Of a DNA stretch of 6,667 nucleotides, positions 1 through 6,433 are shown piece by piece. The DNA is from RGIG2206 sp045579085 (GTDB lineage Bacteria > Bacillota > Clostridia > Oscillospirales > Acutalibacteraceae), in assembly GCA_045579085.1 (NCBI GenBank), contig JAZNLO010000006.1, forward strand, positions 1 through 6,667, written 5' to 3'. The notes under the pieces are model-generated. The model was not told where the DNA came from. It worked only from the letters and a program-made list of their open reading frames with translations, and searched no databases. Position 1 is the first letter of the stretch, and each line of letters begins with the position of its first letter. Both the position numbers and the translations under genes were made by a program.

Positions 1-210
1 AAAGCTACCTGTTTCATCAAGATGAACATAGCTGATTTTTGGCTTTTTAAACAGCTTTTGAGCGATACGGTTAAAGACACCCTTGTTCTCAATTTCAAGC
101 GTTACGAGGCCTTTATCGTCAAGATTCCAGTTAATATCAGGATTGCAGACCGGTATCTGCTCAAGATAATTTTGAGTTATTACTTTTTTATTCTTCATTG
201 CTCTTTTCAC
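1..210 (-). CDS. PqqD-family (RRE-fold) small protein, partial
   Basis: This is the N-terminal 66-70 residues of a minus-strand gene that continues past the left edge. The visible product begins MKNKKVITQNYLEQIPVCNP and later contains a KLFKKPKISYVHLDETGSF segment. That pattern resembles the PqqD-like family, in which a winged-helix RiPP recognition element fold typically carries a 'hLDExGsfVW' strand. Full members are usually about 90-120 residues, so roughly half is missing. Two starts are possible: GTG at 210, which has GGAG five bases upstream, or ATG at 198, which has only a weak GAG-like site. I favour GTG 210 slightly. Either way the gene overlaps the 3' end of the upstream OPT transporter gene by 23 or 11 bases, so it is probably translated by coupling. 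True PqqD presents the PQQ precursor peptide to a radical SAM enzyme, but no such enzyme is visible here, so the function is unknown. Family assignment is from remembered sequence pattern, not a search. Confidence 0.7.
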   Translation of the reverse strand, partial: MKRAMKNKKVITQNYLEQIPVCNPDINWNLDDKGLVTLEIENKGVFNRIAQKLFKKPKISYVHLDETGSF

Positions 211-2107
211 GCTTTCTCCACAAAGAGAACTTCAGAACAGTAAGAATGATAATTGCAAACAGAACAAGTCCGCCAATATTAGATACAACAGGTGGAATGT
301 TGAGCTTTTCTGAAAGATTCAATACAGAGTCAAGTCCGAATACGGCAAGCAACGCAAGAATTATACCAACAAGTCCCTCTCCTGCAATCATACCTGAGCA
401 GAACAGAATACCGTCGTTAACAATTGCCTTCTTCTCATCTTCTTTACGATTAATCTTATCAAGAACAAGTCTGACCAAGCCACCCACCATAATGCAAGCA
501 TTAAGCTGAACAGGCAGATAAATACCAATTGCAAAAGGCAGAACAGGGATACCTATTATCTCAACAACAATTGCTATAAATACACCAATGAAAACAAGTG
601 TCCAAGGCAGATTTCCGCCCATAACGCCCTCAACAATCAGCTTCATAAGGGTTGCCTGCGGTGCGCCGAGTTCGTTAGAGCCGAAGCCCCAAGCCTCATC
701 GAGCAGGAATAGTGTGCCTCCGATTGCAAGTGCGCCTGCAATAGCACCGATAACCTCGCCGATTTGCTGCTTTTTAGGTGTTGAACCGAGCAAGAAGCCG
801 GTCTTTAAGTCTTGCGAAGTGTCACCAGCGATAGCAGAGACAATGCAAATTATAGAGCCGATTGCAATTGCGCTGCTCATTCCAACAATTCCGTCGCTGC
901 CTGTAACCTTAAGCAAAATTGTTGCAATAAGCAATGTTGCGATAGCCATACCTGAAACAGGGTTATTACTGCTTCCAACAAGTCCAACCATACGTGAAGA
1001 AACAGTTGCAAAGAAGAATCCAAAGATAACTATTATTACAGCGCCGAGCAATGATACAGGTATTGCCGGAACAAGCCATACAAGAAGTGTAAGTACAACA
1101 ATAGCTGCGATAACTATCTTAAGACTAATATCATTTGAAGTGCGGCTGTTTGAAGCAGCGCCAGCTTTAGAAACGCTCTTTATAGCACCAACAAAGGTGT
1201 TAACAATCAAAGGAAGCGACTTAATCAGACTGATGATACCGCCTGCCGCAAGCGCACCCGCACCTATATATCTGATATATGTGCTCCAGATTCCGCTTGC
1301 ACCGCTAGCAGCATAAATAGCACTGATAGACTCAGTTCCGGGATACAATGTAATATCCGCGCCAAACAGAACGATAAGCGGTATAATAACAAGCCAACTA
1401 AGAACGCCGCCCGCAAACATATAAGATGAAATTTTAGCACCGCAAATATAACCAACACTCATTACAGCAGGATAAATCTGTGTACCGATTTCGCCCGCAA
1501 AGCCTTTAACGCTTGCAGAAATCTCACCAGAAACAAGCTTAAGTCCGTCAATTATAAACTTGAACGCAGCAGCAAATCCCATTCCGGCAAAAACAGTAGA
1601 TGCATTTGCTCCGCCCTTTTCGCCTGCAAGCAGAACCTCAGCGCAAGCAGTTCCCTCAGGATAAGGAAGTGTGCCGTGTTCTTTTACTATAAGCGCATTT
1701 CGAAGCGGCACCATAAAGAACACGCCAAGAAGTCCGCCGATTAAAGCGATAAGTGTGATTTCAATTATGCTAGGCTTGTCCATCAAGCCTTCTTTTGCCC
1801 ATAAAAACAGCGCAGGAATTGTAAATATTGCGCCTGCAGCAAGAGACTCACCTGCCGAGCCGATAGTCTGCACTATGTTGCTCTCAAGAATTGAATTTCT
1901 GCGCATAATAATGCGAATAACTCCCATAGCTATAACCGCTGCAGGAATTGATGCAGAAACTGTCATTCCAACTCTTAAGCCTAAATAAGCGTTTGCTGCG
2001 CCAAAAACAACCGACAGAATAATACCCATCAATATAGAGGTAAAGGTAAGCTCAGGAGTTACCTTTTCAGCCGGTATATAAGGCTTAAACTCGTTTTTAT
2101 TATCCAT
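188..2107 (-). CDS. OPT-family oligopeptide transporter
   Basis: The product is a 639-residue integral membrane protein of the OPT family, which in bacteria is thought to import oligopeptides or metal-chelate-like compounds by proton coupling; the substrate of this one cannot be read from sequence. It has roughly 15-17 hydrophobic stretches. Family-typical segments are NAYLGLRVGMTVSASIPAA from about residue 39, the ESNIVQTIGSAGESLAAG region at 75-92, the GTLPYPEGTACAEVLLAGE loop at 145-163, and SSNNPVSGM with N381-N382-P383. The N-terminus is short and polar, and the C-terminus is basic (WRKREKSNEE). The start is ATG 2107, preceded by GGAG with a 5-base spacer; a GTG 24 bases upstream stays in frame but has no ribosome site. 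The gene has its own promoter and follows pepD by 91 bases on the same strand. Its stop overlaps the start of the PqqD-like gene. Length is normal for the bacterial subfamily. The family call is secure. Confidence 0.93.
   Translation of the reverse strand: MDNKNEFKPYIPAEKVTPELTFTSILMGIILSVVFGAANAYLGLRVGMTVSASIPAAVIAMGVIRIIMRRNSILESNIVQTIGSAGESLAAGAIFTIPALFLWAKEGLMDKPSIIEITLIALIGGLLGVFFMVPLRNALIVKEHGTLPYPEGTACAEVLLAGEKGGANASTVFAGMGFAAAFKFIIDGLKLVSGEISASVKGFAGEIGTQIYPAVMSVGYICGAKISSYMFAGGVLSWLVIIPLIVLFGADITLYPGTESISAIYAASGASGIWSTYIRYIGAGALAAGGIISLIKSLPLIVNTFVGAIKSVSKAGAASNSRTSNDISLKIVIAAIVVLTLLVWLVPAIPVSLLGAVIIVIFGFFFATVSSRMVGLVGSSNNPVSGMAIATLLIATILLKVTGSDGIVGMSSAIAIGSIICIVSAIAGDTSQDLKTGFLLGSTPKKQQIGEVIGAIAGALAIGGTLFLLDEAWGFGSNELGAPQATLMKLIVEGVMGGNLPWTLVFIGVFIAIVVEIIGIPVLPFAIGIYLPVQLNACIMVGGLVRLVLDKINRKEDEKKAIVNDGILFCSGMIAGEGLVGIILALLAVFGLDSVLNLSEKLNIPPVVSNIGGLVLFAIIILTVLKFSLWRKREKSNEE
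212..219 (-). promoter_or_regulatory. Ribosome binding site for the PqqD-like gene
   Basis: Read on the minus strand, GGAG(A) at 219-215 lies five bases before a GTG at 210 and 17 bases before the ATG at 198. The spacing favours the GTG start. The site lies inside the last codons of the OPT transporter gene, which fits translational coupling. Confidence 0.5.
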
Positions 2108-2112
2108 ATATA

Positions 2113-2116
2113 CTCC
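2113..2116 (-). promoter_or_regulatory. Ribosome binding site of the OPT transporter gene
   Basis: GGAG on the minus strand lies five bases before ATG 2107. It supports that start over the in-frame GTG at 2131, which would sit upstream of the site. Confidence 0.75.
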
Positions 2117-2158
2117 AATCTGTCTTACCACACGTTAATGCAGCCAGACGTAAATATT

Positions 2159-2182
2159 GAAAATATTATATCATATATTTTC
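2159..2182. repeat. AT-rich inverted repeat over the OPT promoter -10
   Basis: Perfect 8-base arms, GAAAATAT (2159-2166) and ATATTTTC (2175-2182), flank 8 bases. The repeat is centred on the extended -10 of the OPT promoter. It could be an operator for an unknown regulator. It could also arise by chance in AT-rich sequence or act as a weak 3' hairpin for pepD. There is no GC in the stem apart from the outermost pair, so a terminator is unlikely. Confidence 0.4.
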
Positions 2183-2193
2183 CATTGTGTAAA
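2165..2193 (-). promoter_or_regulatory. Sigma-A promoter of the OPT transporter gene
   Basis: On the minus strand a -35 element TTTACA (2193-2188) is followed after exactly 17 bases by a perfect -10 TATAAT (2170-2165). TGA directly before the -10 makes it an extended -10 (TGnTATAAT). Transcription would start near 2158, giving a leader of about 50 bases to ATG 2107. This implies that the transporter can be transcribed separately from pepD upstream of it. Confidence 0.75.
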
Positions 2194-2198
2194 CAATA

Positions 2199-3638
2199 TT
2201 ATCTAAGTCTTTCTAAAATAGTAAGCAACAGCTTATACGTCTTTTCAACCGAGCTTTTGCTTAATCTTTCATTGACTGTGTGAACATCGTAAATCTGAGG
2301 ACCTATTGATATGCAGTCGAGCCCTTTAATGTTTGAGGCAAACACTCCGCATTCAAGACCTGCGTGAATTGCTTCCACCTTAGGCTCTGTGTTAAACAGC
2401 TCTCTGTAGCAGTTAAGATACAACCTACGAATACGAGAATTCTCATTGTATTCCCAAGGCGGATAATGCCCTGACGTTTCTATTTCGCAAGGAATGCAAT
2501 TGCAGAAAGTTTTAAGCTTGTCCTCTAAAAATTTCATAGCAGACTTTTTATTACTTCTTAACGCAAAATGAAGTGTGATTTTTTCATCATCAGTTTTCAG
2601 TATACCAAGATTAAGAGAAGTTTCTACCAATCCGCTAATATTCATACTCATTTCAACAACACCGTTCGGTGCGCATAGTAAAAAGTATATGAGTTCATCG
2701 CCAATGTCAGAAATAACATCTTGCTCACAGGTGTCGTTTACAGTAACGCTGAAAGCAAAGTTTGGCTCTCTGTCTGATATTTCAGCCTTTATTTCATTAA
2801 GGTAATCACTTGCGGCACTTTTAAAGTCATTTGCATTTTTAACGCTAAGACAAATATTGCAGTTATTTGTTATGGCATTTGCCTTATCTCCGCCGTTTAT
2901 GCTAATTATATCAAAATCAGTGCAAGTATTGAGATGATTAAGCAGTCTGCCCGCAAGAATATTTGCATTCACTCTGCCACTGTTGATTTCAACGCCTGAA
3001 TGACCGCCCTTAAGACCTTTCAGGTTAATAACCGCCTGTGTGCCGCATACCTTTTTACGATTAACTGGCACTGTAACGATGAAATCACTTCCTCCCGCGC
3101 AAGAAACAGTTACCGTATCGTCATCCTCGCTGTCGAGATTTATCATCGTTTTAGCGTTAAACAGACTAAAATCAAGCTGACCTGCTCCTATCATACCGAT
3201 TTCCTCATCGGTTGTAAACACCGCTTCAATCGCAGGATGAGATATACTGTCGCTCTCAAGTATCGCCAAAATCATAGCAACAGTTATTCCGTTATCTGCT
3301 CCGAGCGTAGTGCCGAGCGCAGTAATAAAGTCACCATCTGAGATGAGCTTAAGCCCGTCGTTCAAGAAATCTATATCACAGTTTTCTTCCTTTTGCCAAA
3401 CAATATCAAGATGACCCTGAAGTAAAACTGCATCAGCATCTTCATAACCCTTGCTTGCACGCTTATAAATAATAACATTATCAGCATTGTCCCTTACGGC
3501 CTTCAACGAATGTTGTGACGCAAACTGCATACAATAATCAGCAATTTGCTTCATATGACCTGAGCCTCTGGGTATTAAACTGATTTCTTCAAAATATTTC
3601 AATACTCTATCAGCATTTATCGAGCCTGTATTTAACAT
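2199..3638 (-). CDS. pepD: Aminoacyl-histidine dipeptidase (M20 family, PepD)
   Basis: The product is a 479-residue cytosolic di-zinc peptidase of the M20 family, PepD type (Xaa-His or beta-Ala-His dipeptidase). These enzymes cleave short peptides such as carnosine-like dipeptides, and the length is typical. The N-terminus carries the PepD hallmark FEEISLIPRGSGHMKQIADY at residues 16-35. Candidate metal and catalytic residues are all present in family order: H76 and D78 (QGHLDIVWQ), D115 (TLGADNG), E145-E146 (TTDEEIG), D169 (NLDSE), and H453 (YDVHTVNERLS). By analogy with characterised PepD enzymes, D78 and E145 would be catalytic and the rest zinc ligands. The middle region holds the expected lid/dimerisation insertion with GGHSGVEI. 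No signal peptide is seen. The start is ATG 3638 with GGAGG five bases upstream; an in-frame TTG at 3650 contains the ribosome site itself and is rejected. The gene is divergent from feoA and lies upstream of the OPT transporter gene, suggesting peptide uptake and hydrolysis. Confidence 0.93.
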   Translation of the reverse strand: MLNTGSINADRVLKYFEEISLIPRGSGHMKQIADYCMQFASQHSLKAVRDNADNVIIYKRASKGYEDADAVLLQGHLDIVWQKEENCDIDFLNDGLKLISDGDFITALGTTLGADNGITVAMILAILESDSISHPAIEAVFTTDEEIGMIGAGQLDFSLFNAKTMINLDSEDDDTVTVSCAGGSDFIVTVPVNRKKVCGTQAVINLKGLKGGHSGVEINSGRVNANILAGRLLNHLNTCTDFDIISINGGDKANAITNNCNICLSVKNANDFKSAASDYLNEIKAEISDREPNFAFSVTVNDTCEQDVISDIGDELIYFLLCAPNGVVEMSMNISGLVETSLNLGILKTDDEKITLHFALRSNKKSAMKFLEDKLKTFCNCIPCEIETSGHYPPWEYNENSRIRRLYLNCYRELFNTEPKVEAIHAGLECGVFASNIKGLDCISIGPQIYDVHTVNERLSKSSVEKTYKLLLTILERLR

Positions 3639-3643
3639 AATTA

Positions 3644-3648
3644 CCTCC
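3644..3648 (-). promoter_or_regulatory. Ribosome binding site of pepD
   Basis: A full GGAGG on the minus strand lies five bases before ATG 3638. It fixes the start there and excludes the in-frame TTG at 3650. Confidence 0.85.
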
Positions 3649-3676
3649 AAGTCAAGTGCCCTATTACATAAATAGT

Positions 3677-3705
3677 ATTATACAATAACTGCCTGTTCAA
3701 AGCAA
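3677..3705 (-). promoter_or_regulatory. Sigma-A promoter of pepD
   Basis: On the minus strand a -35 TTGCTT (3705-3700) is separated by 17 bases from a perfect -10 TATAAT (3682-3677). Transcription would start near 3670, about 30 bases before the pepD start codon. The promoter points away from the feo promoter on the other strand; the two -35 boxes are about 43 bases apart. Confidence 0.65.
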
Positions 3706-3748
3706 CACAAAAGAAAATTATAATATTTTACTATTTAACCAAAAGTGC

Positions 3749-3777
3749 TTGACAAAATTTGTTATTTCAGTTATACT
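3749..3777 (+). promoter_or_regulatory. Sigma-A promoter of the feo locus
   Basis: A consensus -35 TTGACA (3749-3754) is followed after 17 bases by the -10 TATACT (3772-3777), one mismatch from consensus. Transcription should start around 3784, inside the palindrome at 3782-3805. The leader to the feoA ATG is about 74 bases. Confidence 0.85.
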
Positions 3778-3781
3778 TCTA

Positions 3782-3805
3782 TTCAGTTAGCAAATGCTAA
3801 CTGAA
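3782..3805. promoter_or_regulatory. Palindromic operator at the feoA transcription start
   Basis: Perfect 10-base arms, TTCAGTTAGC (3782-3791) and GCTAACTGAA (3796-3805), flank AAAT. The palindrome starts four bases after the -10 box and covers the predicted transcription start, the classic position for a steric repressor. The GTTAGC-n4-GCTAAC core recurs at 4115-4130 before feoB. Its layout resembles DtxR-family (IdeR/MntR/SirR-like) boxes more than a Fur box, which would be rich in GATAAT-type repeats. The regulator is not in this window, so its identity is inference. Confidence 0.75.
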
Positions 3806-3847
3806 CATTCTCGATACAAATTACAATACTCATATCTTAAACTAATC

Positions 3848-3852
3848 GGTGA
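3848..3852 (+). promoter_or_regulatory. Ribosome binding site of feoA
   Basis: GGTGA, complementary to the 3' end of 16S rRNA, lies five bases before ATG 3858. The GTG at 3849 is part of this site and so is not the start. Confidence 0.65.
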
Positions 3853-3857
3853 TATAT

Positions 3858-4073
3858 ATGATATTAAAAGATGCTGTTGAAGGCAAAGAATACGTTATTG
3901 AACAAATTAATACAGACGATGAGGAGCTAAACGCTTTTCTATTCTCACTTGGTTGTTACAGCGGTGAAACAATTACCGTAATAACTCACCGTAAAAGCGG
4001 TTGCACCGTTTCCATAAAAGATGGTCGCTACAATATTGATAAACAATTGGCTGACGCCATCGTCGTGTTTTAA
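3858..4073 (+). CDS. feoA: FeoA-domain ferrous iron transport protein
   Basis: The product is a 71-residue cytosolic protein, normal size for a stand-alone FeoA, an SH3-like small beta-barrel that works with the FeoB membrane transporter in Fe(II) uptake. Visible family features are the N-terminal LKDAVEGKEYVIEQI strand, the central FLFSLGCYSGETITVI segment (FeoA usually shows 'LxxLGhxxGxxhxvh'), and the C-terminal DGRYNIDKQLADAIVV strand, equivalent to the 'ia(l/i)r..la..I.V' ending. One cysteine lies in the LGCYSGE turn, common in clostridial FeoA proteins. I start it at ATG 3858 rather than at GTG 3849, which falls in the ribosome site. It is the first gene of the locus, expressed from the promoter at 3749-3777 under the palindromic operator. 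The gap to feoB is 116 bases and holds a hairpin and a second operator. Confidence 0.88.
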   Translation: MILKDAVEGKEYVIEQINTDDEELNAFLFSLGCYSGETITVITHRKSGCTVSIKDGRYNIDKQLADAIVVF

Positions 4074-4080
4074 TAAATCA

Positions 4081-4106
4081 AGCCGAATGAATCGGCTGTT
4101 TTATTT
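4081..4106 (+). terminator. Weak intrinsic terminator or attenuator between feoA and feoB
   Basis: Seven bases after the feoA stop, AGCCGA (4081-4086) and TCGGCT (4092-4097) can form a six-pair, GC-rich stem with a five-base loop, followed by GTTTTATTT. The stem is short and the T-run is interrupted, so termination is probably partial. It may lower feoB expression from the feoA promoter or simply stabilise the feoA mRNA end. Confidence 0.5.
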
Positions 4107-4114
4107 GACTTAGA

Positions 4115-4130
4115 GTTAGCCTCTGCTAAC
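4115..4130. promoter_or_regulatory. Second feo operator, upstream of feoB
   Basis: GTTAGC (4115-4120), CTCT, GCTAAC (4125-4130) repeats the core of the feoA operator with the same 4-base gap, but its symmetric arms are only six bases against ten. The gap bases and flanks differ, so it is not a simple duplication of a longer sequence. It lies 59 bases before the feoB start. A TTGACT at 4105-4110 and a TTGAAC at 4135-4140 could serve as -35 elements of a feoB promoter, but neither has a good -10 at the right distance. Confidence 0.65.
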
Positions 4131-4189
4131 CAATTTGAACTGTAAACATTAATGACTAATAAACAATCATAATTTTAGGAGGATATCAA

Positions 4190-6250
4190 ATGAGAATCGC
4201 TTTAACGGGTAACCCAAACTCCGGTAAAACCACAATGTACAATGCTCTGACCGGAAGTAGCGAAAAGGTTGGCAATTGGGCGGGTGTTACCGTTGACAAG
4301 AAAGAACACGTGATTAAAAAGATGTATGCAAAAAATGCACGTCTTATCGCAGTTGACCTTCCCGGTGCATACTCTATGTCCCCCTTCACCAGTGAAGAGA
4401 GCATCACCAGCTCATATGTAAAAAAAGAAAACCCAGATGTTATAATAAACATAGTTGATGCTGCCAATTTAAGCCGCAGCTTGTTTTTCACAACTCAGCT
4501 TTTAGAACTTGGTATTCCAGTAGTTGTTGCTCTTAACAAAAGCGATATCAACGAAAAAAAAGGCACAAAAATAAATGTTGACCAATTATCATCAAAACTT
4601 GGATGCCCTGTTATCAACACAGTTTCCACCTCTGCTGAGGGCTTATCTAAGGTTGTTGAAACAGCGGTTAAACGTGTTGGCGAGACTCAGAAAGCGCCTT
4701 ATAATCAAGGCAAAATAGACCTTACTGACAAATCAGCAGTTGAGGCTGCCGACCGTAGACGGTTTGAGTTTGTAAATAAGATTGTAAAAGAGGTTGAAAC
4801 TCGCAAGGTTCTTACTAAAACTAAAAATGTCGGCGATAAACTTGACGATATCCTTACGAATAAATGGCTGGGAATTCCGATTTTTGCAGCTGTTATGTTC
4901 CTCGTTTTCTACATTTCGCAGACCACTCTTGGAACTTGGATTGCTGAAGGTGTAGAGGTTCATGATAAATTCATTCCAGGACTTGTGCCGCTTCTTGAAT
5001 CCTTTCAGGATTGGGTTGGAGGACTGCTTGAAAATGCCAATCCTCTGCTTTCTGCTATCCTTGTTGACGGCGTTATAGGCGGTGTTGTTGCTGTTGTTGG
5101 GTTCCTTCCTCTTGTTATGGTAATGTATTTCCTTATTGCACTTCTTGAGGATTGTGGATATATGTCTCGTGCAGCCGTAGTGCTTGACCCTATCTTTAAA
5201 AGAGTAGGTCTTTCAGGTAAATCGGTTATTCCTTTCGTAATTACCGTAGGTTGTGCCGTTCCGGGCATTATGGCAAGCCGTACCATCCGCAACGAGCGTG
5301 AGCGCAGAGCAACCGCTATGCTCGCCCCCTTTATGCCTTGCGGTGCTAAGATTCCCGTTATTGCTCTGTTTGCAGGCGCTTTCTTTGAAGATGCTTGGTG
5401 GGTTAGCGCACTGATGTACTTTGCCGGTATTGCACTTATTTTTCTTGGTGCATTGCTCATTAATCTTATTACCGGGTACAAAGCAAGAAAGTCCTTCTTT
5501 ATTATAGAACTTCCTGAATACAAGGTTCCGTCTTTCTTAGGTGCTTTTAAGTCAATGTGTAGTCGTGGTTGGGCTTACATTGTAAAAGCCGCTACCATCA
5601 TCTTGCTCTGCAATATGGCAGTGCAATTGATGCAGACATTCACTTGGAACTTCACCGTTGCAGAAAGCGCTGATTCTTCTATCCTCGCTTCTATCGCTTC
5701 TCCTTTTGCCTATCTGCTTGTTCCGATTGTTGGCGTTCTTTCATGGCAGTTGGCTGCGGCAGCCATCACAGGCTTTATCGCAAAGGAAAACGTTGTTGGC
5801 ACTCTTGCTGTTTGCTTTGTTGGTCTTGAAAATCTCATTGATACCGAAGATCTTGCTCTTATGGAAGGCGCAGGTACAGAAGTTGCAGGTATTATGGCAA
5901 TTTCAAAGGTTGCGGCTCTTGCATACCTGATGTTTAACCTCTATTCACCTCCTTGCTTTGCGGCTATAGGTGCTATGAACGCTGAAATGAAGAGCGCTAA
6001 ATGGCTTTGGGGCGGTATCGGTCTCCAACTTGCTGTTGGCTATACTGCAGCATACCTCGTATATACTATCGGGACTCTGATTTATGCCCCATCAACACTT
6101 AATATTGCTGCTGCAGCCGCAGGTTTTGCTGCAATTGCAATTATTACTGCGTTTATAATAATGCTGATAATTAAATCAAACAAAAGCATCAAATCTACAT
6201 ACACTTTCAATAACGCTAACGACGAAAAGGAATTGGCGGTGAAAAGATAA
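4190..6250 (+). CDS. feoB: Ferrous iron transporter FeoB
   Basis: The product is a 686-residue membrane GTPase that imports Fe(II). The N-terminal G domain shows G1 GNPNSGKT (7-14), the switch region VGNWAGVTV with T34 as G2, G3 DLPG (56-59), G4 NKSD (116-119; other family members often have NKMD here) and a G5-like STSAEG near 146-151. A helical linker domain follows to about residue 225. The membrane part starts at W226 and contains two gate repeats with family residues: GLSGKS at 340-345, VGCAVPGIM with C355, APFMPCGAK with C384, and NLYSPPC with C589. About ten hydrophobic segments are seen, including one extra near residues 635-660 before a polar tail. There is no fused FeoA domain. The start is ATG 4190 with AGGAGG seven bases upstream. 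It follows feoA and is followed two bases later by the Cys-rich partner gene. It is complete and intact. Confidence 0.97.
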   Translation: MRIALTGNPNSGKTTMYNALTGSSEKVGNWAGVTVDKKEHVIKKMYAKNARLIAVDLPGAYSMSPFTSEESITSSYVKKENPDVIINIVDAANLSRSLFFTTQLLELGIPVVVALNKSDINEKKGTKINVDQLSSKLGCPVINTVSTSAEGLSKVVETAVKRVGETQKAPYNQGKIDLTDKSAVEAADRRRFEFVNKIVKEVETRKVLTKTKNVGDKLDDILTNKWLGIPIFAAVMFLVFYISQTTLGTWIAEGVEVHDKFIPGLVPLLESFQDWVGGLLENANPLLSAILVDGVIGGVVAVVGFLPLVMVMYFLIALLEDCGYMSRAAVVLDPIFKRVGLSGKSVIPFVITVGCAVPGIMASRTIRNERERRATAMLAPFMPCGAKIPVIALFAGAFFEDAWWVSALMYFAGIALIFLGALLINLITGYKARKSFFIIELPEYKVPSFLGAFKSMCSRGWAYIVKAATIILLCNMAVQLMQTFTWNFTVAESADSSILASIASPFAYLLVPIVGVLSWQLAAAAITGFIAKENVVGTLAVCFVGLENLIDTEDLALMEGAGTEVAGIMAISKVAALAYLMFNLYSPPCFAAIGAMNAEMKSAKWLWGGIGLQLAVGYTAAYLVYTIGTLIYAPSTLNIAAAAAGFAAIAIITAFIIMLIIKSNKSIKSTYTFNNANDEKELAVKR

Positions 6251-6252
6251 CT

Positions 6253-6429
6253 ATGGAAGATTTTATAATAATCGCATTACTTGTTGTAGTAGTCGGCGCG
6301 GTTGCTTTTTACCTTTATAAATCTAAAAAATGTGGCGACGCTTGCGTTGGTTGTCCTTACGCTAAAAACTGCACTGGAAAGTGTAGTTCAAATTACAATA
6401 ACGTAGATTCACAGGACAAAAACGGTTAA
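6253..6429 (+). CDS. FeoB-associated Cys-rich membrane protein
   Basis: This short gene encodes 58 residues: MEDF, one membrane helix (about residues 5-22, rich in I, L, V), a basic KSKK stop, then a cysteine cluster C27, C31, C34, C40, C44 (C-x3-C-x2-C-x5-C-x3-C) and a polar tail. This layout, directly after feoB, matches the FeoB-associated Cys-rich membrane protein family (Pfam FeoB_associated). Its role is not settled; metal handling at the FeoB exit or an assembly role, perhaps in place of FeoC, are the usual suggestions. The start codon lies two bases after the feoB stop. The only ribosome site is GGTGA at 6238-6242 inside the feoB end, ten bases upstream, so translation is probably coupled to feoB. 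A strong terminator begins five bases after its stop. Confidence 0.88.
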   Translation: MEDFIIIALLVVVVGAVAFYLYKSKKCGDACVGCPYAKNCTGKCSSNYNNVDSQDKNG

Positions 6430-6433
6430 AAAC

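Noticed and set aside
588..1316. A 242-codon open frame on the plus strand opposite the OPT transporter gene
   Set aside because: It is antisense to a clear transporter gene, its product is a low-complexity run rich in P, S, T, I and A without a family pattern, and it has no ribosome site. It is a shadow of the minus-strand codon bias.
2108..2131. GTG start at 2131 extending the OPT transporter by eight residues
   Set aside because: The ribosome site GGAG at 2116-2113 lies downstream of it and correctly spaced for ATG 2107.
3711..3735. AT-rich inverted repeat with TATAAT on both strands between pepD and feoA
   Set aside because: The arms are only five bases of A and T, and the better promoters at 3677-3705 and 3749-3777 already explain both genes.
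3782..3805. Fur box at the feo promoter
   Set aside because: The palindrome lacks the GATAAT/ATTATC-type repeats of Fur sites; the GTTAGC-n4-GCTAAC symmetry fits DtxR-type boxes better, though the regulator is unproven.
5005..5523. A 172-codon open frame on the minus strand opposite feoB
   Set aside because: It is antisense to conserved FeoB membrane segments and shows no recognisable domain or start signal.
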